Positions 8,968 to 15,701 of a stretch of DNA of 64,000 nt are shown here, in pieces. Origin of the DNA: Devosia elaeis (GTDB lineage Bacteria; Pseudomonadota; Alphaproteobacteria; Rhizobiales; Devosiaceae); NCBI RefSeq assembly GCF_001650025.1, contig NZ_LVVY01000063.1:1-64000 (forward strand), in the 5' to 3' direction. Position 1 is the first letter of the stretch. Each line of letters opens with the position of its first letter. Both the position numbers and the translations under genes were made by a program. Under the pieces are notes generated by a model. It had not been told where the DNA came from. It searched no databases and was given only the letters and a program-made list of their open reading frames with translations.

Positions 8968-9881
8968 GTAGCCTGCTCGATATTCGCAATGTCTCGAAAC
9001 GCTTCACCATGGGCGGGCTGTTCGGCCGCAAGGTGGTGGACGCGGTGGTGGACGCCAATTTCTCGCTCTCGGCGGAAAAGCCCGAAATCTTCACCATTAT
9101 CGGGGAATCGGGATCCGGCAAGACGACGCTGGCGCGGATGATCCTGGGGCTGGAAGACCCCACCGAAGGGGAAATCCTGTTTCGCGGGCAGAAGGTGGAC
9201 CGGCATGGGCGCGCCAAGCGGCTGGACTTCATGGCCAATGTGCAGCCGGTGTTCCAGAACCCGTTCGAGGCGTTCAATCCGCTGAAGAAAATCGAGCGCT
9301 ACCTGGAAAGCACGGCGCGGCGGTTTCTCCACACCACGGACAAGGCCGTGATCGACAAGGCCATGGACGAGGCGCTGCAGAAGGTGGGCCTCAGCCTCAA
9401 GGAGGTGCGCGGGCGGTTTCCGCACGAAATGAGCGGCGGGCAATTGCAGCGCTGCGCCATCGCGCGGGCGCTGATCCCCAATCCGCCGCTGCTGATCGCG
9501 GACGAGCCGGTGTCCATGGTGGATGCGAGCCTCAGGATGAGCATCGTCAACCTGCTCAAAAGCCTGCGCGACGACCTGGGCGTCTCGGTCATCTACATCA
9601 CGCACGACCTGGCGACGGCCTATTACATCTCCAACCGGCTGATCATCATGCAGCGTGGGCGGATCGTGGAAATGGGGGATGCGCGCACGGTGCTGGACAA
9701 TCCCGAGCATCCCTATTCGCGGCTGCTCAAGGCCTCGGTCCTCTCCACCGACGATGCGGGCGCGGGGAAACTGGCGACGGACCCGGCAATGGTCAGCCTG
9801 GCCACCGATATGGTCGGCAAGCCGGGGCGGCTGGTGGACCGGGCCGATGGGCGCAGCGTCAGGGTGTATGAAGGAGCATGA
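8964..9881 (+). CDS. ABC importer ATP-binding protein, DppF/OppF type
   Basis: Second ATPase, 305 residues from ATG 8964 ([12 protein letters not shown]). The start is fixed by the four-base ATGA overlap with the preceding gene; a longer open frame upstream is only the shadow of that gene. Walker A GESGSGKTT (about 47-55), signature MSGGQLQRCAIARAL, Walker B LLIADEPVSMVDAS. It pairs with the ATPase at 7939 to power the importer. Confidence 0.9.
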   Translation: MSSLLDIRNVSKRFTMGGLFGRKVVDAVVDANFSLSAEKPEIFTIIGESGSGKTTLARMILGLEDPTEGEILFRGQKVDRHGRAKRLDFMANVQPVFQNPFEAFNPLKKIERYLESTARRFLHTTDKAVIDKAMDEALQKVGLSLKEVRGRFPHEMSGGQLQRCAIARALIPNPPLLIADEPVSMVDASLRMSIVNLLKSLRDDLGVSVIYITHDLATAYYISNRLIIMQRGRIVEMGDARTVLDNPEHPYSRLLKASVLSTDDAGAGKLATDPAMVSLATDMVGKPGRLVDRADGRSVRVYEGA

Positions 9882-9897
9882 TGGCCATCATCCGGAC

Positions 9898-9978
9898 GGA
9901 AGGCCCCCTCACCCGGCGCTACGCGCCGACCCTCGGGTCTTGGCCCGAGGGCAGGCTCTCTTCCCCGGAGGGAGAGGT
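9898..9978 (+). repeat. Intergenic repeat that abuts the GH43-like gene
   Basis: GGAAGGCCCCCTCACC...CGCGCCGAC with a central dyad CCTCGGGTCTTGGCCCGAGG, ending CTCTTCCCCGGAGGGAGAGG. The first and last modules match 23080-23132. The terminal GGAGGGAGAGG lies 4 bases before the next ATG, so the repeat appears to supply that gene's ribosome site. Confidence 0.65.
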
Positions 9979-9981
9979 AAG

Positions 9982-10923
9982 ATGAGCGCGCCGATCTATC
10001 GCGACCCCATTCAGGATGGCGCCGCCGATCCCGTTGTCGTCCGTAAGGAAGGCACGGACGAATATTGGATGTTCTACACCAATCGCCGGGCGCAGATGGA
10101 TGCGCCGGGCTTCGGCTGGATTCATGGCTCGCCCATCGGGGTGGCCGTGTCGAAGGATGGTGGCGGGAGTTGGACCTATCGCGGCACGGTGAAGGGGCTG
10201 GATGCGCCGGGCGATGATGGGCTCAACACCCATTGGGCGCCGGAAGTGCTCTGGGCCGAGGGACAATATCACATGTTCCTCAGCTATATTTCCGGCACGC
10301 CGACGCATTGGAAGGTGGCGCGGACCATCACCCATTTCACCAGCCCCGACCTCGAAAACTGGACGCGCGTGGGGCCGCTGAAACTCTCGAGCAATAATTG
10401 CATCGATGCCTGCGTGTTCCGCAGCCCCGATGGGCTATGGCGCATGTGGTACAAGGACGAGGGCCAGGGCTCGAGCACCTGGAGCGCGACCAGCACGGAC
10501 ATGATGGAGTGGAAACTGGAAGGGCTGGTGCTGCCCGGATCGCCGGAGGCGCCGCCGCATGAAGGGCCGAATGTCTTCGAGATGGGCGGCTGGTATTGGC
10601 TGATCACCGACGAATGGCGCGGACAGGCGGTGTACCGCTCGGACGACACGCTGAACTGGACGCGGCAGAGCCTTGTGGGCGGAGAACCCGGGGCGGACCC
10701 GATGGACAAGAGGTTCGTGCGCCATGCCGATGTGGTGGTCAATGGCGAGCACGCGGCCATGTATTATTTCACCCATTGCCAATGGGACGAAAAGGGCCAG
10801 CCCGAGGGGCCGCCGGATGTGGCGGCGCGGGCGACTGCCATTCATCAGGCGCGCTTGAGCGTGGTGGACGGCAACCTGGTGTTCGAGCGGGATGTGCCGG
10901 CGGGACTGGCGCTGCTGGCTTAG
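9982..10923 (+). CDS. Glycoside hydrolase, GH43-like five-bladed beta-propeller
   Basis: Encodes 313 residues from ATG 9982 (MSAPIYRDPIQDGAADPVVV). Repeating blade motifs (DEYWMFYTNRR, HWAPEVLWAEGQYHMFLS, GLWRMWYKDEG, GGWYWLITDEW) mark a beta-propeller of the GH43/GH32/GH117 group. The probable base is Asp in AADP (about residue 17) and the probable acid is in HEGPNVFE. No signal peptide, so it acts inside the cell. With the GH51 enzyme and importer it probably trims pentose-containing oligosaccharides, but the exact family and linkage are unsettled. The long frame running back into the ATPase gene is not coding; the start is chosen by protein alignment and the GGGAGAGG ribosome site. Confidence 0.72.
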   Translation: MSAPIYRDPIQDGAADPVVVRKEGTDEYWMFYTNRRAQMDAPGFGWIHGSPIGVAVSKDGGGSWTYRGTVKGLDAPGDDGLNTHWAPEVLWAEGQYHMFLSYISGTPTHWKVARTITHFTSPDLENWTRVGPLKLSSNNCIDACVFRSPDGLWRMWYKDEGQGSSTWSATSTDMMEWKLEGLVLPGSPEAPPHEGPNVFEMGGWYWLITDEWRGQAVYRSDDTLNWTRQSLVGGEPGADPMDKRFVRHADVVVNGEHAAMYYFTHCQWDEKGQPEGPPDVAARATAIHQARLSVVDGNLVFERDVPAGLALLA

Positions 10924-11023
10924 GGCGCGGCATGAAGGTGCGCGGTTCCTCCGCTCATGCCGGCCGACCGGCCGGCTCGCCGCCGGGACCGCATGATGGC
11001 TCAACCTTCAGGACGGAGACGCA

Positions 11024-12279
11024 GTGACCAAGGTTGAACGGGCGTCATTTGGTCAATTGCTGCGTTATCCCGGCTTCGTGCGACTCTGGGCGGCTGACGG
11101 GCTCTCGAATTTCGGCATCTTCATTTTCGGGCTGTCGCTGCAGCTCCTGCTGATCCACGTGCTCGATGCCGACCAATTGGAGATCGGCTGGGTGCGGTCC
11201 GCGCAATGGCTGCCTTCATTGTTGTTCGGGCTCTTGGCGGGTGTGATCGTCGATCGTGTGCAGCGGAAGACATTGCTGATCGCCACCGACATCGCGAGTT
11301 GCGTGCTGCTGTTGGCGATTGCCGGAATGGGCCTGTTGGGCATGCTCTCCCCGCTTGGGGTGGCCGTGCTGGTCTTCCTGCTCGGCACCGCCGCGGTCCT
11401 GCAAGGCGGGGCACATCAATCGTTCACCGCCGACCTGCTGCCTCCGAGCCTTCTGGCCTCGGGCAACGTGGCGTTGACCCAGACCTATACGGCAGCGCAG
11501 ACAGTGGGGCCGCTGATCGCGGGGGCGTTGGCCGGTGTCGTCGGCGCGCCGGTCACGATGCTGATCAATGCCGCGACCTATGCCATCTCGGCAATGCTGC
11601 TGGCGGGGGTACCCGGCGGGCGGCCAGCCGAGCGCGGGCCTTCATCCTCACTCGGCGCCGATCTGAGGGAGGGTATCGCCTGGGTCTATCGGCATCCGTT
11701 CCTCGCGCCCTATGCCCTTTGCCTGCATGCCTGGTTCATCGGGAATGCCATTGCCGGGACGGTTTACATCTTCCATGCGACGCGCCTGGGGCTGGACGCG
11801 GGCGCCGTGGGGCTGACGCTGGGCGTGGCGGGGCTGGCCGGGGTGATCGGGGCGGGAGTGGCGGAACGCACGGCGCGACTGCTCGGGACGGGCAAGGCCA
11901 TCCTGTTCTGCGACTTCCTGACCGGGTTCGCCTGGCTGGCGATAGCGGTGGCGCCACAGACGGACCTCCTGCTCTACGCATTCTGCGCTGCGCAATTCGT
12001 CTATGGCATAGGGCTTGGCTTGCGTGGCCCCCTGGAGATGAGCTCCGCAATGCGGTGACGCCCTCGCGCCTGAGGGGACGGATGAACACGACGATCCGCT
12101 CGATAAACTGGGGCCTGATCGCGCTGGCGGCGCCGCTGGGCGGGTGGCTGGCGCTACAGTTCGGCGATCGGGTGGCGCTGGCAATTGCGGGCGCGATGAT
12201 GCTGGCGACGGGGACGGTTCTGCTGCTCTCGCGGTTCCGCGACGCCTCGATGCCCGCGGACGAACCGACTAACCCTTGA
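11024..12279 (+). pseudogene. MFS transporter, frameshifted
   Basis: Start GTG 11024 after GGACGGAG. Frame one gives twelve-helix MFS sequence (SFGQLLRYPGFVRLWAADGLSNFG; motif-A-like loop GVIVDRVQRKTLL) and stops at 12058. The expected continuation (RNAVTPSRLRGRMNTTIRSINWG, then the last two helices) is in another frame to 12279. The break is at about 12044-12046: AGCTCCGC where family sequences would read AGC-TAC-CGC (EMSYR), so loss of one base explains it. The product would be an enterobactin-exporter/DUF894-like drug or siderophore efflux protein. A real null mutation and a sequencing error are both possible. It is the last gene of the carbohydrate run, but a role there is unclear. Confidence 0.75.
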
Positions 12280-12300
12280 GGATGGCGATGAAGCTTGCCC

Positions 12301-12789
12301 CTATTCCGGCTTCCACACCGGGGCGGCTTCGCGTTTCAGCGGGCCCATCTGGGTGATGTCGTCGCCGCGGCGCATGTAGATGTTCATGCGGAAGGAATTG
12401 CCGATGCGTTCGGAGCGTTCGGTGAAGAGGGCGGCGATGTCCGGGGGGCAGAGTTCTTCCACGGTTTCGCGGAAGAGGCGCAGCCAGCGCATGAAATGGG
12501 CGTCGGACAATTCGGGAATGGCCATGTGCTTGGGCATGGGGCGGCCGTCATAGCGGCCGGTGCCGAGCAGCATGGAGCTCCAGAAATCGGCGATCTTGGC
12601 GAGATGGGCGGGCCATTCGGCATCGGGGATGACGCGATTGAAGACCGGGCCGATGACGTCGTCGCGCCGGGCGCGGGCATAGAAGGCGTCGACCACGGCA
12701 CCGATCATGGCTTCGTCGAGGCCCTCGGGGGTTTCCCAGCCGATCCGGGTGAGACGGGTGCCGGGGGGCGGGCGATCAGGCAGGGACAT
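12301..12789 (-). CDS. Group III truncated haemoglobin
   Basis: Encodes 162 residues from ATG 12789 (MSLPDRPPPG). Globin features: Tyr37 on helix B (DAFYARARRD), Trp70 in FWSSMLLG and proximal His98 in DAHFMRWLRLF, with RIGNSFRMN in the last helix. Group III globins are linked to nitric oxide or oxygen chemistry under stress. The gene overlaps by 14 bases the 3' end of the four-cysteine regulator upstream, so they are co-transcribed and coupled. FeSOD is divergent from the pair. I infer a role in detoxifying reactive nitrogen or oxygen species. Confidence 0.85.
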   Translation of the reverse strand: MSLPDRPPPGTRLTRIGWETPEGLDEAMIGAVVDAFYARARRDDVIGPVFNRVIPDAEWPAHLAKIADFWSSMLLGTGRYDGRPMPKHMAIPELSDAHFMRWLRLFRETVEELCPPDIAALFTERSERIGNSFRMNIYMRRGDDITQMGPLKREAAPVWKPE

Positions 12790-13450
12790 CGGTGCGGGCC
12801 TTGATGGAATAGGTGCAGCGGCGGCCGCCCGACACGATATGATCCTGCCGCTCGACCGTGACGTCGGGTCCGAGCACCGCGCGGAACACGTCCAGCTCGG
12901 CCCGGCAGAAGCCCTGGCAGGCCGTGGCGGCGGCGCAGATGGGGCAATGATTTTCCACCAGCAGCAGCGAGCCATCGGGCAGCTCGGTCCAGGCGGCCAT
13001 GTAGCCTTCCTGGCTGCGCAGATCGGTCAAGGCGGCGACGCGGGACTTGAGATCGCCGGCAGAGGCGACGGCGGCCTCATAGGCCGCTTTGGTATCGGTC
13101 TCGCGGGCGCTGATGATCGTGTCGAGCGCGGCCTCGCCCAATTGCGCGCGGACGATATCGAGCAATTGCACGGTGAGGGCGGCATGGGTATCGGGGAAAC
13201 GGGCCTGAGCCGAGGGGGTGAGGCTCCAGAGCTGGGTGGGGCGCCCCCGGCCGGCGGCGGCGCTGTGCGCCTCGACCAGGCCCTCTTCTGCCAGCCGCAC
13301 GAGCTGCTGGCGCGCCGCCTCGCCCGAAGTGCCCAGCCGCTCGCCCAGCGTCGAGGCGGACAGGGAGCCGGACATCTTGAGCGCCATGAGAATGCGCTCG
13401 GCAGGATTGCGCGGCGACCAGGACGCATTTTCCAAGCCTGAACTTGACAT
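12776..13450 (-). CDS. Winged-helix regulator with C-terminal four-cysteine motif (COG2345/SufR-like)
   Basis: Encodes 224 residues. Residues about 18-60 are the helix-turn-helix (RILMALKMSGSLSASTLGERL, then SGEAARQQLVRL). Residues 169-182 carry C-P-I-C-x5-C-x3-C in the position where SufR-type repressors bind an Fe-S cluster. Such proteins sense iron-sulphur status, oxygen or NO. It is divergent from sodB and coupled to the truncated haemoglobin, so it probably controls both. An in-frame ATG at 13477 would add nine residues, but it lies inside a dyad (13466-13487) that looks like the operator, so I chose 13450. Which metal cofactor it holds is an inference. Confidence 0.82.
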   Translation of the reverse strand: MSSSGLENASWSPRNPAERILMALKMSGSLSASTLGERLGTSGEAARQQLVRLAEEGLVEAHSAAAGRGRPTQLWSLTPSAQARFPDTHAALTVQLLDIVRAQLGEAALDTIISARETDTKAAYEAAVASAGDLKSRVAALTDLRSQEGYMAAWTELPDGSLLLVENHCPICAAATACQGFCRAELDVFRAVLGPDVTVERQDHIVSGGRRCTYSIKARTDVPA

Positions 13451-13465
13451 ATCTGCGGAAAGGGT

Positions 13466-13487
13466 TTTCAAAGCCATTACTTGGAAA
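13466..13487. promoter_or_regulatory. Candidate operator between the Fe-S-type regulator and sodB
   Basis: Dyad TTTCAAAG-CCATTA-CTTGGAAA, arms complementary at 7 of 8 positions, in the short divergent space between the two genes. Its AT-rich arms stand out from the surrounding GC-rich DNA. Confidence 0.45.
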
Positions 13488-13537
13488 TTAAACGTTCCGG
13501 TCAATCCTGTCCAGTCCACCCCGAAAGGAGCGACAAC

Positions 13538-14140
13538 ATGACCTTCTCCCTCCCTACCCTGCCCTATTCCGTTTCCGCCCTGGCCGACAAAGGCATGAGC
13601 CAGGAGACGCTGGAACTGCACCACGGCAAGCACCACCAGGCCTATGTGACGGCGCTGAACGGCTTCGTGGAAAAGAATGCCGACCTGGCCGGCAAGTCGC
13701 TCGAAGAGATCGTCGCCTTCGCCAAGGACAAGGCCGACCTGGCGCCGGTGTTCAACAATGCCGGCCAGCACTGGAACCACATCCATTTCTGGCAGGCGCT
13801 GTCGCGCGATGGCGGCAAGCTGCCGGGGCGGCTGGAAGCCAAGATCGTCGAGGATTTCGGTTCGGTGGACGCGTTCAAGGACAGCTTCAAGACCGCCGCC
13901 ACCACCCAGTTCGGCTCCGGCTGGGCCTGGCTGGTGCTGGGCACTGACGGCAAGCTCAAGACCACCAAGACCCCGAACGGCTCCAACCCGCTGGCGACCG
14001 GGGAAGGCAAGGTGCTGCTCGGCCTCGATGTGTGGGAGCATTCCTATTATGTCGATTTCCGCAATCGCCGCCCCGATTACGTGAGCAATTTCCTCGACAA
14101 GCTGGCGAACTACGAGTTCGCCGAAGCGAATTTGGGATAA
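13538..14140 (+). CDS. sodB: Superoxide dismutase, iron type
   Basis: Converts superoxide to oxygen and peroxide; 200 residues, normal length, cytoplasmic. Metal ligands are His28 (LELHHGKHH), His81 (QHWNHIHFW), Asp164 and His168 (LGLDVWEHSYY). Gln77 in NNAGQ is in the FeSOD position, and Mn-type signatures are missing, so Fe or cambialistic use is expected. ATG 13538 follows AAAGGAG by seven bases; the frame is open a little further upstream, but that part does not resemble the family. Divergent from the four-cysteine regulator. Confidence 0.95.
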   Translation: MTFSLPTLPYSVSALADKGMSQETLELHHGKHHQAYVTALNGFVEKNADLAGKSLEEIVAFAKDKADLAPVFNNAGQHWNHIHFWQALSRDGGKLPGRLEAKIVEDFGSVDAFKDSFKTAATTQFGSGWAWLVLGTDGKLKTTKTPNGSNPLATGEGKVLLGLDVWEHSYYVDFRNRRPDYVSNFLDKLANYEFAEANLG

Positions 14141-14159
14141 AGGCGGGCTTTGCCGGCCT

Positions 14160-14300
14160 TTATCCGAGACGTCACCACCGGGCCATCCTCGGGCTCGACC
14201 CGGGGACCCGGTGGTCCATGTTCGGTGGCACGACGGATTGCCGGAACAAGCCCGGCAATGACGGCAGCACTGGGCCCCTGCCCTCTCCCTTAAGGGGGAG
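14160..14300 (+). repeat. Intergenic repeat and dyad cluster after sodB
   Basis: ACCACCGGG (14174-14182) pairs with CCGGTGGT (14210-14217), with an internal CCTCGGG/CCCGGGG dyad. A second dyad ATTGCCGG...CCGGCAAT (14237-14259) and a CCCTCTCCCTTAAGGGGGAG module (14279-14300) follow. Elements of this kind are common between alphaproteobacterial genes. The first stems may also end the sodB transcript. Confidence 0.5.
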
Positions 14301-14362
14301 GGAGCGACAGCGCCGCTGCGCCGAACGCGCCCAAACGTTTGCACCTTTAGCGATTATACGCG

Positions 14363-14929
14363 ATGACCATTCTCATGCCCGATTTCGACCTGCCCGACAG
14401 CATGGCTCTCCGGCCGCTTCGCCGCCCCGCGGTGAGCGACAAGGAATTTCGCGCCGCCATGTCCGGCATGGCCTCCAGCGTGCACGTGGTGGCGGCACAG
14501 CGGGGCAACGAGCGGGTGGGACGGACGGCCACGGCGGTGCTGTCGCTGTCGGCGCAGCCGCCCGCCGTACTGGTGTCGATCGACATCGTCAGCCGGCTGG
14601 CCGATTTCATCGCCAAGACCGGCGGCTTCTCGCTGGCCATGCTGGCGGAGGACCAGGACGCCATCGGGGATGCCTTTGCCGGCCATGTGGCGCCCGAGAA
14701 GAGGTTCGATATCGGAGATTGGGGCGCCTGGCCCTCGGGCCAGCCGCTGCTGCGCGGGACGGTGACCATGCTCGATTGCGAGGTGATCGGGGCCATGGAA
14801 ACGGGCACGCATGTGCTGTTTGCCGGCGCGGTGGTGGAGGCCGAGACCGATCCGGCCCGCGCGCCGCTGCTGTGGCAGCGCCACACTTATCACGGACTGC
14901 GCAGGCTCGACGGCGCCGCCGAGCAATGA
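14363..14929 (+). CDS. Flavin reductase domain protein (HpaC/RutF-like)
   Basis: Encodes 188 residues with the FMN-binding split-barrel pattern of NAD(P)H:flavin reductases: FRAAMSGMASSVHVVAA near the start, GRTATAVLSLSAQPPAVLVSI (about 51-71), then a short C-terminal part ending WQRHTYHGLRRL. Family members supply reduced FMN or FAD to a monooxygenase or bind FMN themselves. No partner monooxygenase is adjacent, so the substrate is unknown. The ATG at 14363 has no clear ribosome site; ATG 14375 is an in-frame alternative. Confidence 0.8.
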   Translation: MTILMPDFDLPDSMALRPLRRPAVSDKEFRAAMSGMASSVHVVAAQRGNERVGRTATAVLSLSAQPPAVLVSIDIVSRLADFIAKTGGFSLAMLAEDQDAIGDAFAGHVAPEKRFDIGDWGAWPSGQPLLRGTVTMLDCEVIGAMETGTHVLFAGAVVEAETDPARAPLLWQRHTYHGLRRLDGAAEQ

Positions 14930-14997
14930 CAGACTGAACCGGTTGGGGCGGCAACATATTCCGCCGCCCGACGTTCATCCCCGATAAGGGAAGTCCG

Positions 14998-15276
14998 ATG
15001 CCGCGCTATTTTTTCCATTACCGCACCGAAGAAGCCCTGATCCGCGACGAGGCGGGCAGCGAGCATGCCAATCTCGAGGCGGCCGAGCACAATGCCGCCG
15101 AGATGGGCCGCGCCATCATCGAGCGAATCGCGGGCGAAGGCGGCGAAATGGATGCGCCGCGCTCCATCGAGATCACCGACGCGACGGGGCAGGACCTGCT
15201 CTATGTGGTGTTCTGGGCGGGCCCGAAAGTGGGCGACGGCCCGGCAAGCCCGGTGGAGCCGGCACGGCTGCATTGA
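14998..15276 (+). CDS. Small DUF6894-type protein
   Basis: Encodes 92 residues beginning MPRYFFHYRTEEALIRDEAG, the hallmark opening of the DUF6894 proteins common in Hyphomicrobiales. The fold and function are unknown. No signal peptide or membrane segment. GGGAAG six bases ahead of the ATG supports the start. It stands alone between the flavin reductase and a repeat. Confidence 0.75.
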   Translation: MPRYFFHYRTEEALIRDEAGSEHANLEAAEHNAAEMGRAIIERIAGEGGEMDAPRSIEITDATGQDLLYVVFWAGPKVGDGPASPVEPARLH

Positions 15277-15301
15277 GGGGCGGCGCCGGAGCAGTGCCGG
15301 C

Positions 15302-15343
15302 GTTCCCGACCTCGTGGTTCGACAGGCTCACCATGAGGTCTTC
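15302..15343 (+). repeat. Single arm of the ACCTCATGGTGAG repeat family
   Basis: GTTCCCGACCTCGTGGTTCG...ACCATGAGGTCTTC is the reverse complement of 25804-25844 and close to 35410-35451. The second arm of the family (CCTTCGACGGGCTCAGGATG) is missing here, so this is a half element. Confidence 0.65.
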
Positions 15344-15384
15344 CGAGGATCGCGCTTCAACAGGGGTCGGCGCAAGCACCAAGC

Positions 15385-15480
15385 CTAGAAGAAAAGCCCC
15401 GCATGGGCCGTGACCGCGAAGCCGAGGATGAGCGCGGCGGCGAGGGCCGCGTAGGACACGTATTGGGATAGCTTCGGCAT
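15385..15480 (-). CDS. Small hydrophobic membrane peptide, 31 residues
   Basis: Reads MPKLSQYVSYAALAAALILG and then FAVTAHAGLFF. It has one membrane helix (AALAAALILGFAVTAHA) and ends just after it. AGGTG lies about six bases before the ATG, and a less GC-rich region (15485-15545) could hold its promoter, divergent from the dehydrogenase gene. I do not recognise it. Small size makes chance a real alternative; the ribosome site and clean hydropathy favour a gene. Confidence 0.5.
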   Translation of the reverse strand: MPKLSQYVSYAALAAALILGFAVTAHAGLFF

Positions 15481-15701
15481 GAAATGCACCTGCATTGTGA
15501 TCCCATAAGACTACCAGAGTGCTAGAGTTTAACAAGAGGTAAACACCGTTTCGCTTTGCGCGGCGGGAAAACGCTTTGCCCAAATGCGGCATTTTCCGGC
15601 AATGGCTTGCTCCTTGGATGGGCCAAATGTCCCACTGGGTTGAAGTGGCTTTGTCACAGGTCCCGGCCTAGACTTGCCGGCAGCGATTCAGGGAGCATGG
15701 C

